Shown piece by piece: positions 40,752 to 54,292 of a DNA stretch of 64,000 nucleotides. Under the pieces are notes generated by a model that saw only the letters and a program-made list of their open reading frames with translations, had not been told where the DNA came from and did no database searches. This DNA comes from Buddleja alternifolia. Its lineage: Eukaryota; Streptophyta; Magnoliopsida; Lamiales; Scrophulariaceae. How positions within the stretch are numbered: the first letter of the stretch is position 1; every line of letters starts with the position of its first letter. A program made the translations under genes and the position numbers. The stretch spans positions 14,885,134 to 14,949,133 of the forward strand of contig CM033401.1 of assembly GCA_019426215.1 (NCBI GenBank). The letters are read 5' to 3'.

Positions 40752-41500
40752 AATATCCTTCTACTTATATTCCCTGAAGGTAAGTTTGTAAGAACCATAT
40801 TACAGGGCATGTTGTAATTTTAGTCCTATTATTTACAATTTTTTGCAAAATTAGCCCCGTAGGATATACTTTTTTACAATTTTCGTCCCATTTGTTAAAA
40901 AACGGTTGGAATATTCCAGGCGTCGTTAAGTTTAGTACTAATCATGCTCAAGGCTCGTGACCAAACTAACGGTTTCCATCCGAATTTTAACAGTTGGGAC
41001 TATAAATGCAAAAAAATGTATCTTACAGGACTAATGTATCACGTTTGTAAACATTGGGACTAAAGTTGCAAAGGAATCTAGCCTATTAGACTAAAGCTGC
41101 AGTTTTCCCCAAGTTCGAAGACGCAATTTTCCAATCAGAATCTGCATATGAGAAGTCTATCCTTTTAAATAAGATTTTATTTCTTGCACTTGCAGATCAT
41201 GAATTAGAAATCGGAGTTCAATAAGATATCCACATTCTCAACCATTGAGAATGGAAAGAAGCTTTCTCGTGTTGTTTTGGGATTGAGCGGAGGTTTATCA
41301 AGACGAGAAAATGAGGGTTTCCATCTCACCAGGTCAGCGGATTGTATATAAGCTCATTCTGGACATTGTAGGAGAGTTATTTTTGAGTCCTATGCTAAAT
41401 TATTATGTACTAATTTAGGAAGTGGTTGATTTCAAAGGAAGTTCTGTAAAGTATACTTCGAGTTGGAATCTTATATAAATGTATCAAAGCTTAGGATATC
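40752..41500 (+). other. Probable 3' UTR of the APO3-like gene, possibly with an intron
   Basis: GAAGGTAAGTTTG at about 40787 and CTTGCACTTGCAG at about 41184-41196 would form an intron. A foldback-like block (40810-41115) with repeated AGTCCTA/GGGACTA motifs lies inside it. No polyadenylation site can be fixed. Confidence 0.35.
40810..41115. repeat. Foldback-type repeat downstream of the APO3-like gene
   Basis: Left arm GTAATTTTAGTCCTATTATT with TTTGCAAAATTAGCCCC; right arm in reverse AACTGCAGCTTTAGTCTAAT with TTGCAACTTTAGTCCC. Arms are diverged and ends are not fixed. Confidence 0.45.
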
Positions 41501-41664
41501 TTGTTCTTTCTTGCTGGTATTCATGTTTGCCCTAATAGCAGCATGGAGTTCAGGATATATATTTCCTTGGAATATTTAAAATGATATAACTATATGAATC
41601 AATCATTCAGCAACAAGTTCTACTGCAGGTCTCACTTATGGGATCAAAAATTGCAATTTACCTA

Positions 41665-41815
41665 TTATAACAATAAAATAAAATTATGCACAGGTCCCCT
41701 TACTCAATTGATAATTACCAAAAACTCTCAGTTGTGTAATTACCGACACATCCCCTTACGGGGTCTATTTTTGGTAATTATACAATGAGGGTCTGTGTGT
41801 AATTTTCATAATTAA
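41665..41815. repeat. Small foldback repeat
   Basis: The arm TTGATAATTACCAAAAA around 41708-41724 pairs with TTTTTGGTAATTATACAA around 41768-41785, with diverged outer arms. Confidence 0.45.
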
Positions 41816-41961
41816 AATATACAATATTATTTATGTTACCGTTTTATGAATGTGTCTAATTCCCACAATACCACCGTGTGTGATCAGGGAATATAAAGCG
41901 CATCCAACCAATGTATAATTGGGAGAAATGCCATTAGGAAGGTGAAATAGCTTAATCTTTA

Positions 41962-42410
41962 GGGAAAATCACACTTATGGTCCCATAATTTGTCCTTTTT
42001 CGATTTTGATCCTGCTTGTTACGAGATTCTCACATTATATTCCATAACTTTCAATTTTTCTCACATTTGGTCCCATTGAACGAATTCTTCCAATATTTAA
42101 CAGTCATATCAACATTTTGAAGGAATATTTTGGGTAGAATTTGTGCGTGAATGCACTTACACACGAATTTTATTTAATATCGCGATATTCCTATTTAATA
42201 TCTCGTGTTATTCACGCATACAATCTCCTCAAAGAATCGGTCAAAATGTTGACTAACAGGATTGACTGTTAAATATTAGAAGAAATCCTTCAATGGGACC
42301 AAATGTGGGAAAAAAATAAAACTTATGAGATATAATATGAGAATCTCGTAATTAATGGGATTAAAATCGAAAAAGACCAAACATATAGGACCAAAAATAC
42401 AATTTTCCCC
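41962..42410. mobile_element. Mutator-type MITE (449 bp)
   Basis: Ends GGGAAAATCACACTTATGGT and, in reverse, GGGGAAAATTGTATTTTTGG, with arms of well over 100 bp. Flanks AATCTTTA at 41954-41961 and 42411-42418 are an 8-bp perfect duplication (9 bp with one mismatch), consistent with Mutator-like elements. No coding capacity. Confidence 0.7.
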
Positions 42411-42504
42411 AATCTTTATTTTAGCAAATGTATAGAAAGCACAGCACCAAAAACTCCATATGCGTAACTTAATTAAAATTTTGAACCTTTTAATCACTTC
42501 AAAA

Positions 42505-42990
42505 ATTGTGATGGCCCATCCCAAGTTAATATGAATTGAAAAGGTGAAGAACTTATACACAATTGCCAAAGCACATGTGTACTTATTGAATATCTCTTTA
42601 AACAAGTGGTTGAACGCTTAATTTCAGGGTGCACTAGTTGAGTTTGGAAGCCATTATCGCGTCCAAGGGGGTCGTGGATTAGGGGCATGACTAATGGATT
42701 CTTAGCTCATTGCGATCCGAAAGGACACTAAATGCAGTGCGGGGTAAAGTGACACGTGTGTGCGAACCACCACTTAAACTTGAGGGACAAAATGCTATAT
42801 GTTGGGAGCCACCTCTAAAGTCCCGACCTTGATGACCGATCGCGGTCTTTGAAATGTCGTGACAAGGACGTCGCGTTATTTAAGATTTGTGATTGTGATG
42901 ACCCGTCTGACATTAAATAAATATAGAAAAGGTGAATAACTTAAACGTAATTGCCAAAAAAATCATGTGCACCCATTGAATATGTTAACA
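42505..42990 (+). repeat. Pair of diverged direct repeats, about 100 bp each
   Basis: The block TTGTGATGRCCC ... GAAAAGGTGAAGAACTTA ... AATTGCCAAA ... CATGTGTACTTATTGAATAT at 42505-42605 recurs at 42893-42990. It could be an old tandem duplication or the ends of a small element. Nothing else is recognised in 42419-43115. Confidence 0.45.
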
Positions 42991-43119
42991 AAATTGTTAA
43001 TGTTCGACACTATATCAGAATTTTTAAGTTTGATTTTTGAAATTTTCAATATCATATGTTATTTTTTTTAGGATGTAAGTTTAAAACTTTTAATATTTAT
43101 TTGGAAGTATTTTTATAAG

Positions 43120-43442
43120 GGTAAAATACACTTTGCCCTCTGAACTATATTCTTGGTAACAAATAAAACACTTACTCCCTCCTATATTATAGAATTGTGT
43201 TAAATACCCTTAATTATTATTATTCTTCTTATTTTTTTTTCTTCACCTTTTAAAATCTTTTTCATAAATTCTTTTATTACATAGATTAGTTAAAATTTAC
43301 ACAATATAATAAGTGACAACATTTTTAGTACTAGCATTAAATTAATTCGGTGACAACATTATATTACTGTTAAACAAATTTAAGTCATGCATTGTCATAA
43401 ATTTAAATTATCCAAATAAATTCATCTTTTATATATATCTTG

Positions 43443-43482
<40 letters not shown>

Positions 43483-43978
43483 GTGCAGTTTTAATACCCT
43501 AATTTACTATGATATATGTCTAAATTAATATAATTTTAACACGCCAAACTCTGACAACATATATATATATATATTTCTAATACTCTAGTTTACTAAAATA
43601 TATGTTTGAGTTAATTTCAACTTATGTCGTACTAGATTAAGATATTAAAGATACGAATATATTGTCCAAATATACATAAAAGATTATAAATATCTATCTG
43701 GAATAATTGAACTTTGTGGTGATTCATTAGTTGAATTTTGTCAAATATGAATATAATATGTTGTCATCAAATTAATTTAATTGTTATACTAAAGATACTT
43801 ATAATTATTAAGTAATTAATATTGACGTAGTGGGTATTTTAACTAATGTATCTAAAATAAAATTGTATAAAAGAAAAAAATGGTGGAGAAATGAAGAAAC
43901 AAGAAGAAAAGTAATTGTTTTTGGGTGATTCAGGTAATTCTATAATATAGAAGGGGGTAAGGTATATTTTGCCCTTTC
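43120..43978. mobile_element. MITE-like TIR element
   Basis: Left GGGTAAAATACACTTTGCCC and, in reverse from the right end, GGGCAAAATATACCTTACCC, followed in both arms by CCTATATTATAGAATT-like sequence. The AT-rich interior includes (AT)n at about 43448-43475. Target duplication not resolved. Confidence 0.6.
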
Positions 43979-44052
43979 TATAACTAATGGAATAAGTTTA
44001 AAAAAAATCTAAAAAGTTTGAAATCCATGTTTAAATGATGATTTTTTCATAA

Positions 44053-46489
44053 TTTTTTTTTAAATCAAACATTCATTAATAAAATTGCACAAAAGAAGAA
44101 CAAATATTAGTTGGCACTCCATCATTACAAAACACCTCATCAGGTAAACATCAGGTAAATAGGACAATTTTAGTTCCGAGGTTTGCCTCATTGAGCAGTA
44201 TTATGGGCAACTCTATTCAAGTTCCTACCTACCGTGTTAATATTGCAATCACGAAAGCGGTTAAAAAATCCTCTAATTTCCTCGACAAGGGAGCGATATC
44301 TCCAATCTGGGACTACAGAACTGCTTGAGATTATGGAGACAGTCGAGCGACAATCAAAAACGAAGGAAACTTTGGATATTTGAGCCAATTCCAACTAGCG
44401 ACAAGCTTCCTTGATAGCAAAAAACTCTGTATCACAAGCATCCAATGGAAAACCCATTTTGGTAGCTAAAAAAATAAAATCAGAGGACTTTTTAACAACC
44501 AATCCAACGCATATAGCTCCATCTTTATATGTCGCATCAGTAAGAACCACTAAGTCAGGGCAATCCAGGGGGATCCACCGGAGATCTAGCGGACAACAAA
44601 ACCCCGTACTCTTTTTAGATTTTTGGAAAATGAAGTGCTCATGAGCCCTCGACTCAGCCAATCTAACAATATCTTCAATGGGATTCAAATCCCCATCATG
44701 ACGAACCGTATTCCTTGTTCTCCAAATTTGATTCATAAAGGACAATGCAAAATGCAGACACTCCAGGTGCCTATCAGAGGAGGAAAAAGACGGTTTCTTA
44801 AGATCTAAAATGAAATCAATCTACTTGACAATATCTGCGCCCCCAAATCCATTAGTACGAAGAGCCCATTTAGAACTCTACCACGCCCGTCTCGCGAACG
44901 AACAACCAATGAAAATATGCTCGATAGATTCCTCAAAATTGTTGCAAAAGAGACACATAGGATTAAGTTGCCGCATGAGTCTGTGAAGGCTAGCACCCGT
45001 AGGAATAATACCACATGACAGACTCCAAAGAAAGAATTTAGAATGCTCATGAGTTTTTAGCCTTGCACAGTCATTTCCAGAATTTAGGATCGTCAATACG
45101 ATTATTCTCAAATCTAGATTTTTGATCTTCCCCGTAAGCACTCCCAACCAAAAAAAAAAAAGAAAACAGTTTGGAGGGGGCCCAAAGGATCCTCCGGGGT
45201 TCCGGCGAAGCCAAAATACGAATTGTAAGAATTTTCCTAACCGTGCAAAAAGGGAAGTAGGAGTTGAGTTTGTCCACATTCCAACCACAAGAAGCATCCT
45301 TGAAAAAGAACCTAACCGAGAATGAGCGTGCATAATCTTCAGTTGAGATCGCAACAAGGAACAGGAATGAAATCTTTCGAAGATAGAATCCAAGGGTCTT
45401 CCTAAATCCGAACCTGAATATCCACTAACACGCTGAAACACAGACCTTTAGATATTAACTATTTACATCCGACAATGCTCTTCCATATTTTTGAAGAAGA
45501 GCGAGGCATTTCGTTCTGCTCCAAAAAAGGAGAACCCCTGAGGTACTTAGATTTAAGCAGACCCGCCTAAGAAAAATTAGAGTCTTCACAAATTTTCCAA
45601 GCCAGTTTAGAGACCACAGCTCTATTCATATAACTCGCACGACGGAGCCCCAAACCATCACACTCCTTCGGGCTAAAAATAAAATCCCAATTCTTAAGAT
45701 GGGTTTTCCTCTGCCCATAGTTTTCCCCCCACCAGAACCGCCTAAAAAGTCTATCCAATTTGTCCCAGACAGTCGTGGAATCAAATGAAGGGACATAAAA
45801 TAAATAGGGATGGTTTGAGCCACACTTTTGACCAAAATATTTCTCCCAACTTGAGCAAGAAACTTCAATTTCCAACCGCTAAGTTTTCGTCCAACCCCAT
45901 CAATAAGCTCATCAAAATCAGCCACACGGGAAGCTGGTTTGCAAAAGGGGAGACCAAGATGCTTTTTTTTTATGATTACACTCTCTATACTCAAGCATGT
46001 CGGTGAACACTTGACAACAAGATCGCGGCGTATTTTTACTAAAGTGAATAATGGATTTCTCCTTACTCAAGATTTGCCCGGACCAGGATTCCTACTCCTC
46101 AATGATGTTTTGAATACATTCCACATTAGAAATGGTCGCCTCACTGAAAATAAGGAGACCGTTGCCGTACATGAGATGACATATAGTTGGGCTGCTTCTA
46201 CTAATTTGGATGCCTTGCAATTGATGCGACATTTCCGCCCTGAAAATCATACGTGACAAAAGGTCAAAATACACAAAGAATAGATAAGGTGATAAAGGAT
46301 CACCTTGACTAATGCCCTGAGACGGACGGAAAAAACCAAATGGAGAACCAATCACAAGAGTTGAAAAACTAGTCATAGAAATACAAATGAAGATCCACTG
46401 GACAAATTTATTATCAAAATCAAACATCTTGAGGATATCAATCAAAAGGGACCATTCAACTCGATCAGAGGCTTTCGCTATATCAATCT
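44053..46489 (-). pseudogene. Decayed L1-type LINE ORF2 (RT, zf-RVT, RNase H), truncated by an LTR
   Basis: Minus strand; poly(A) appears as T at 44053-44061. From 46489 downward: RT motif A region (IDIAKASDRVEWSLLIDIL), GISQGDPLSPYLFFVYFDL, then MYGNGLLIF where M-Y-A-D-D-L is expected, so both catalytic aspartates are gone. The RT thumb (HLGLPFCKPASRV) is in another frame. A zf-RVT domain (HEHSKFFLWSLSCGIIPTGA ... CLFCNNFEESIEHIF, about 44900-45060) follows, and RNase H pieces lie at 44188-44745. Many frameshifts and stops. It is related to the LINE at 9865. The upstream half is missing because the SIRE-like LTR begins at 46490. Confidence 0.85.
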
Positions 46490-47958
46490 TATTAGAAAAT
46501 TTCATGTTAGATGTTTTGATAATGACAAGATAGGATTTTATGTCAGACCCCAAAAGAATGTAAGTTTCTGCTTTCATAGAATAATTGTACAAGTGTTTGA
46601 AAGCTTATTATTTTGTTAGGCTTGTAATTTTTATCTTTATAGATTTTAGAGTAAGTATTGGATACCGAATTGATGATAGGATTCTAGGTAAGTCTGTCAA
46701 AGATGAAATTCAAGATCAATGTCTGAAGTCAAGTGAAGACGAAGATTGTTTTAAGCGTCTGTCAAACGCTAAGGACATTTTAGGAGTTATGAATCAGCGC
46801 TTAAAGCCATCAAGCGATCAAGAGATCAGATTCACCTGAAATAAATTCTGAAGTCACGAAGGATTTAAATGCAATCATCAACGGGCATTTATTTCCAACA
46901 GGAAATAAATTCAAATGCATTAAATGCTTGATAAGAGCATTAAATGTGATAAGGACTTATTGCATACAGACAAGCCACCTTTTGACTAAACTGTCAGAGT
47001 TCAAGTCTGCCACATCCAATTGGTGTTGCAGAATTTCAGGAATATCAGAAAAAGGGACTATTCACTCACTGCGTGAGAGACACGTGCCTGCATGTGTCCA
47101 ACGGACAAATCCCAAGAAATCTCTATAAATAGTACCCTTTAGCAAACCCTAAAAATACACGCACATACACAAGAAAATAGGTCACAAGAAAAAAGCTTAC
47201 AAACTCCATAGCCAAAAATTCTCCATGCTTTCTTACATACCAAAGACAGTCACTTATATCTCAAACATCTTCCATAGAAGAGCCTTCCATTATCATTGAG
47301 ATATCCATAGTTGTTTGAACTTCCAAAAATCAAACAAACCATTGTGACAAAACCCTTCAACCTCTTTCATCTGTGTGAGAAAGTTGTTGTTTCCTTGAAG
47401 TAGCATTTTTGAGTAAGAGAAGCTTGTTGAAGAGATCTCAAGTGGAGCTAAAGTCTGTGTGATCAAAGAGCTCAAGATCATCTTCGTGTTCATTCACCAT
47501 TTATCGAAATCCTCTATGTGAAGATTTTGATTATCATCTAGTGAATTTCCTTCGAGTGAAAAGGAGAAGAAGGACGTAGCTAGGATTACATCACCTAGTG
47601 AACCTTTCATATCTTGTGTCATTTACTTTATTGTTTTTGGTTTGTTTATTATTTGCACATTATCCTTAAAAGTCTTTAAAATAGTTAAGCGAATAATTGA
47701 TAAAACCAAATGCTAAGTATTAAAATCCATTTCGCTGTGCTAACCCTAATTAAACGATCTAAGTGTTACCCTACTTTGGTAATTTCCAAAGTTACTAAGT
47801 CTAAGTTATCTTTGCTCTAGCGCTTGACCTAGCGCTTTGCTTACCAAGTGTTTAAAACATTTTAAGTGATACAAAAAATTTTGAAGTCGAAAAAGATTTT
47901 AGGGTCCATTCAACCCCCTCCCCTTCTAGACCCTTTCGTATGCCACTTGGGACCATCA
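46490..47958 (+). repeat. 5' LTR of copia A (1469 bp)
   Basis: Homologous along its length to 57969-59466. The first base pair is TA instead of TG; ends ACCATCA. TATA box TATAAATA at 47124-47131. Confidence 0.85.
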
Positions 47959-47960
47959 AG

Positions 47961-47972
47961 TGGTATTAGAGA
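47961..47972 (+). other. Degenerate primer binding site of copia A
   Basis: TGGTATTAGAGA, against the initiator-Met site TGGTATCAGAGC intact in copia B at 59469. Confidence 0.7.
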
Positions 47973-48077
47973 CGTTGAAGTAGAAACCATAGCGTTTCCG
48001 AGCGTAACTGGTTGTTTAGATCCATTTTTTTTTAAAAAAAAACTTAGTTGCTTTTTGAAAATCTTTTATCACATATC

Positions 48078-50286
48078 ATGGCTTTTACAAAGATGCTAAA
48101 GTTAATTGAGCCAATCTATGACTCATGGAAACTTAGAGCATTTACATATTTATGCTCATGTAATAATGAAATGTGCGATGTCATTTCAGATGGACCTATT
48201 CCGATTATGAAAGTTATAACTCGAGCCCCAGGAGTGGATGAAGCAACTCCAGATGGTTATGTCGAGAAGCCGAAAGTAGAAAAGACGCCAGATGATCGCA
48301 GAAGAGCAAATCTGGATAATGTTGGACGAAGTGCTCTCTACTCAGCGTTGATAGATAATGTGGGATTGTTCAACAAAATCAAGTTATGCAAAATTTCAAA
48401 AGAAATTTGGGATAAGTTGGCTACTATGTGTGAAGGATCTGCACAGATGAGAGAGAAGAAGCTCTCCATAGCCATGCAAAAATTGGTGCATTTTAAGATA
48501 CAGCTCAGCGAGACACTAGATCAATTGGATGCGAGGTTTAATTTGTTTATTACAGAGTTAGAGTTAGCATCATTGGACAAAGAATTGACCAATAAGGAAA
48601 TGGTCAATAAGATTTTTAGAAGTCTTCCAAGAAAATATCTGATGAAGACTGTTGCGATGAGAGAATCCTAGATGTTGTAAATTTGACTCCAGAATACGCG
48701 TTTTCGGAGTTAAGGGCTTTTGAATTTGAATTGGAAGAAGTCAGCGATACATGTTCAGCGGTTGAATCCAGAGCGTTAATTGCAATTGCTAAGAGTAAAG
48801 GTAAATCGGCCAGTGAGATGAAAGCGTCAAAGTCAAATGAAGAAAAAGAAATGGCTTTATTGGTTAAGAAGTTTAAAATATTTCTGAGATATGAAAAGAG
48901 AAATTCCAATGGACAAAATTCATACCAAACCCCTTCTCTGCACAAACGCCTCAGTATCAAGCACCAGTGTATCCTGCACCGCCTCCTCCAGCACCGATTC
49001 AGTACCAAGCGCCTCTGTCTCCGAATCAGAATCAGAACTTCTCAGCGCCAGTGGATTCTAAGCCATATAAGGCAAGTTTAACAACTAAGCAAAAGATGAG
49101 AACTAATCTTTGTTATAACTGTAGGAAACGAGGACACTACTAGGTAAATTGTCCTTATCCAAATGTATCGAAGCCCACAAGGCAAGATCACTTGGATAGA
49201 AACTAATTCAGGAGCAACCTTTGCCAATAAGGTTTGCTAGAGGAATCTGAACCATTCTCTACACCTGAAGAGGATCCAGAATCTTCTTAAGAAAGCAGCG
49301 ATGTTGAGCCTTGTAATGATCAGCGCTAATCTGTCTCATGGCGATAGATGAAGAAGCGCCTGAAGACTGACTACCAGAGGTAACCACTGAACTATCTAAT
49401 TCTCTTTCTTACGAAGAATTACTTGATAAGGTCAATGAATATTATGGAGCTTGTCAAGGTGCCGCCAGTCTATATCAAGAACACACTGATGAGATCTCAG
49501 CGTTTAAAAGTGAAAACGTGACGCTCAAAGCTGAGTTGCTAGTTCAGGAATAGTGCATTGAGAAGAACCAATCACTTGAAACTGAGATCGCTCAGTTGAA
49601 AAGTGATCTTGATATGGTAGTCAAGAAAGAAGCTGAGCGGATCGCTAAACTTGCTAAATCAGAGCAGCTCGTCTCATCATTGTCAAAAGCTTCAAGAAAA
49701 CTAGACAATGTGACTGAGGTAACCATAGTTTTTGGTGAAAAGACCTTAGCTTGTGATAAATTCGGTAATAAATCAAAAGCTTCTAAGGTTACATCAACCA
49801 ACAAAGGAAAAGTTGTAGCCTTTATTGAAAAGAGTTCAAATAGTCAAACGCTGAATGAACCAAAAGACAATGATACGAGGCCAAATGAGAAAGCCAAAGC
49901 TGACTCAGGTAAGGGAAAGACGAAAATGAATGATTCACAAAGGAAGGTTCATACAAACACTCAAAAGGCTAAGGAGAAACCTTGCACGTAAAGAGTGAAG
50001 CGCCAAAAGCCAACCCTAAGCCAGTGCCAAGGAAATATTAGCGTCAATATCCACAAAGATCGAGATCGTATTATCAGTACTATGATGATTATGATTAGGA
50101 TTATGATTATAACTATGATTAAGGATATTATTATACACCTAAAAAGCATACACAACCGAAACCCAAAAAGGCCAATTCTCCTACAATGAAGACTAGGCAA
50201 ATATAGGTTCCGAAAGTTTTAAATCAGACTAACGTTACTAATATGAAAGGACCCAAGTCACAATTAGTACCTAAAAAGAATTAGAA
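48078..50286 (+). pseudogene. Copia A gag, broken
   Basis: ATG 48078. Gag core (YDSWKLRAFTYLCSC, DDRRRANLDNVGRSALYSAL, EIWDKLATMCEGSAQ) is open to a TAG at 48669-48671. Later pieces are in changing frames: an acidic linker, a zinc knuckle near 49115-49155 (CYNCRKRGHY followed by a stop), a coiled-coil-like K/E-rich region (49500-49990), and a D/Y-rich stretch with stops near 50080-50130. It ends with VPKKN then TAG at 50282-50284. Its N-terminal block is better preserved than that of copia B. Confidence 0.8.
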
Positions 50287-50297
50287 CTGCCCTTTGA

Positions 50298-53249
50298 ATG
50301 CAGGTACCTAGAGCCAACACCGATACATCAATTTGGTGTATCGATAGTGGGTCTTCAAGGCACATGATAGGCTCAAAGGATCTTTTGATCTACTATCGTA
50401 CAACCAATGGTCCTCAAGTCATATTTGGTGACAATTCCAAAGGTAAAACCAAAGGTATAGGTATCATGCATTGGGGAAACGTCATGACAGGTGACATATA
50501 CTATGTTGAGGGTCATAAGCATAATCTATTGAGCGTTAGTTAATTCTGTGATAAAGGCTTTGAAGTTAAATCTTCAAGTGACTATTGTTATATTAACGAT
50601 GCTAAGAATGGATCTACTAAATTGAAAGGAAAAAGAACACATAATGTTTATTTGGTAGATTGGGATTCAACTATCGGTAACAACCCTACATGTTCCGTGG
50701 CTAAAAATCTAATGAATTGGGTTGGTTATGGCATAGAAAAATGAACCATCTCAACTTTAAGGCAATCTCTCAGTTAATATCGTTAAATCTTGTAGAGGGA
50801 TTAACTAAAGGTTTTTTTCCCAGAAAAATCGCTTATGTGATGCATGCCAAATAGGTAAACAAGTAATTCATCTTTTAAGAAGAAACAATATTTCTCTACT
50901 TCTAGAATTCTTGAACTATTACATATGGATTTATTTGGTCCAATTCAAATCATGAGTGTTAGTGGTAAAAAGTATTCACTAGTAATAGTTGATGATTTCT
51001 CATGCTATACATGGGTAGAATTTTTAGCATCCAAAGATGAAACTAGTGGCAAGCTCACAACGCTAATCCGTCAATTACGAACCTCAACAGATCTAAAAGT
51101 GACGAGAATTAGAAGCGATAGAGGAACTAAATTTACTAACCATTTTGTTGAGAAATTTTGTACAGATTTTGGAATACTCAATGAGTATTCTGCACCGAGA
51201 ATGCCTCAACAGAATGGAGTTGCTGAGCGACGGAATAGAACGCTTACAAAAGCCGCTAGGACAATGTTAGCAGAGTCCAAGCTTCCTCAAAGGTTTTGGG
51301 CCGAAGCAATCAGCACCACATGCTATACTCAGAGCCGGTGTATGATCAGCAAGCAACATGAAAAAAAATCCATATGAGTTATGGAAGGGACGTAAGCCTA
51401 ATATTTCTTATTTTTATGTATTTGGTTCAAAATGTTTCAATCATAAGAATGTATCCCACAACCTAAAGACATTTGATCCTAAAGCGGATGAGGGAATCTT
51501 TTTAGACTATGCCAAAAATGGAAAAAATTTGCATCCTAAATAAGGTCAAATCAAAAGTTGAAGAATCTATTCATGTTGTGTTTGATGATGCTAACCAAGA
51601 ACCGAGTACGGTTAATATTGACGATGTAGGAGTTGAAGATCTTTCCCAACAAGCGTCTCAAATCAATCTTGGTGATGATAGTGATGATGAGGATGATGAA
51701 ATATTTATGCCCCATCCTGAGGTTATTCATGGGGCTATTAATGATGATATTGCAAGAAATACTCATGATCATGAAGAGAATGATCATCAAAAGCAAATTA
51801 GAACTGTGAATAATGAAGTGACTACGCAAGAGACAAATGAAGGTCATGCGATTGTAATCAAGAGTCTCTCAACCCTTTTCCAACCAGACCGTAAATAGCT
51901 TAGAGATCATCCGCCAGATTTAGTGATTGGAGATATTGGAGCTCCTGTGAGGACTGGAGCCGCTACATTTAATGAGGGTATGTTCGCGAGTTTCCTATCT
52001 CAAATGGAACCAAAGAAAGTGGATGAAGCTCTTAGTGATTCAATTTGGGTAAAAGCGATGCAAGATGAGCTTAACTAATTTGAGAATAGTAAAGTTTAGG
52101 TTCTAGTTCCCAGGCGAACTCACAAAGAGTTATTAGGACTAGATGAGTTTTTAGGAATATGATGGGTGAAGATGGCATTGTTATAAGAAACAAAGTCAGG
52201 TTAATCGCTCGAAGTTATTGTCAAGAAGAGGGTATTGACTTTGATGAAACTTATGCCCCAGTACCCTGTCTTGAAGCGAATCGGATGTTCCTAGCGTTTA
52301 TCGCATTCAACAAATTCACAGTCTATCAAATGGACGTGAAAAGTGCATTCCTGAATGGAAAACTCCAAAAAGAGGTCTATGTGGAGCAAACCCCAGAATT
52401 CATCAACAACCATGGAAAAAGTATGATCTACAAATTAGATAAGGCACTCTATGGCCTTAAACAAGCACCAAGAGCCTGGTATGACATTCTCTCTATCTTT
52501 CTTATAGGTAAAGATTTTTCAAAAGGCAACGTTGATATAACGTTATTGAAAATTACCCATAAGGAAGATATTCTCTTAGTCCAAATATATGTTGATGATA
52601 TTATATTCAGATCTACCAATAAACGATTGTGTGAGAAATTTTCGAACTTGATGCAAGATCAATTTGAAAGAGCATGATGGGTGAATTAACTTTCTTCTTA
52701 GGATTACAAGTTAAACAACTCTCTAATTGCATATTTATAAACCAAGCTAAATATACAAGAGATATGATCAAGAAATTTGGTATGGAAAATGCATCATCTT
52801 CAAATATTCCAATGAGCCAAACGCTTAAGTTAGATAAAGATGAAAGTGGAAAGAAAATTGATATGACTAATTATATAGGTAGCATTGGATCACTTTTTTA
52901 TCTTGTCGCTAATAGACCTGATATTATGTTTTCGGTATGCATGTATGCACGCTTTCAAGCTGATTCTAGAGAATCACACTTAATTGCTGCCAAGAGAATC
53001 CTTAAATACCTTAAAGGCACACAACATGTGGGCTTATGGTATCCAAAGGACTCTCCTTTTGAATTAATTGGTTATTCAGGCGCAGATTTTGAAGGATGCA
53101 TAATTGATAGAAAAAGTACAACTGGTACACGTCAATTTCTTAGTGATATGTTAGTTTCATGGCATAGTAAGAAACAACAATACATAGCGACTTCTACCGC
53201 TGAAGCAGAATATTTAGCTATTGGTAATTGTTGTGCACGAATCCTTTAG
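50298..53249 (+). pseudogene. Copia A pol: protease, integrase, RT, RNase H in pieces
   Basis: Protease (IWCIDSGSSRHM) at 50298-50543. Integrase core at 50925-51377, with H-M-D-L-F-G-P-I, IRSDRGTKF and QQNGVAERRNRT all present. RT at 52159-52677 has [22 protein letters not shown] and YVDD (about 52590). RNase H at 52674-53249 includes IDRKSTTGTRQFL and STAEAEYLAI. Stops and shifts separate all blocks, for example a stop before the RT fingers near 52160. Confidence 0.82.
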
Positions 53250-54106
53250 ATGAGGCAACAATCTTAGGGCCTACCTGATGCACAATAACCCAATCGTCTA
53301 TTTAACAGCAAGAGGACTGATCATGTGTAGTAATAAAGTGGACAATTAAGTCTGGAATGTCGAACCCACAAAGATTTGTGTTATAGAGAAAATAGTAAAT
53401 TAAATCAAGTAATTGTAGACTCAAAGAAAAATAAATCATAAAATATCAATCAAAACAATAATTGTAGATATGCGAAAACCAATAGATAAAAAGTAACTAA
53501 GACACTTGCGTCGACACAAATTAATCAAATCTCGTTATATAAGTATTCTCATATTTTAGATAAATATTCCTATGGTGGAAAATTCCTTAAGAGTATTATC
53601 AATCTGATCCCTCGCTCATGACAATCTATACTAGATTGGGTGTAGCAATCTCTCTCATATGCATTAAAACTAGAATTTTTCGCACATTAATTCAGATTTT
53701 TCCAAATAAATCTGGTTAATAGCATCTGGAGTATGTAGCTATCCCTAGCATCAATTGACTTAGAAGATGTTATTAATCCTTTTTGCCCCTTAATTTACTT
53801 TCTCCCGAATAGATAAATTAAGCATTAATTCTTACATATGTTGGCTAAACTTATGAACATCAAGCACAAGATTAAAACACAAAGCAATATAAATCATTCA
53901 TACAAAAAATACTTTCTATAACTCAAAAATCATAATTCGGCCTTAGTTTACAAATTTAGCTACTCATAATATAAAAACTAACTAAAGAATTCATGAAAGT
54001 AAAAAGGAAATAATAAAAACTCCCTATGATTGTGTCAATCATCTTCTTCTTCCTTCAATCTTCCTCTACTTACTATGGAGAATTACACAGAATAAAATTA
54101 TAATCT

Positions 54107-54108
<2 letters not shown>

Positions 54109-54148
<40 letters not shown>
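54109..54148. repeat. (CT)20 microsatellite inside the LTR of element C
   Basis: Twenty uninterrupted CT units, about 70 bp downstream of the minus-strand TATA box (so AG-rich in the transcript leader). Confidence 0.9.
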
Positions 54149-54151
<3 letters not shown>

Positions 54152-54292
54152 GTATATGAAAATTGCTGGAAAAGAACTCTCAAAAACACTGCCCTTTTAA
54201 ACCTAGTGTAGCAGTTGTATTTATAGGCATAATTTGAGCAGAGTCCGTGTAGGTTTAGAGTTGAAAATTTCCAAAACTATTCTGCCAACATC

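Larger units (their letters stand above)
46490..53275 (+). mobile_element. SIRE/Maximus-like copia element A, decayed, 3' end missing
   Basis: 5' LTR (46490-47958), degenerate primer site, gag and pol pieces up to RNase H. The sequence stops within the last RNase H block at 53275, where the LTR of element C begins. No 3' LTR appears in the window, as expected if the rest lies beyond a nested insertion. Confidence 0.85.
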
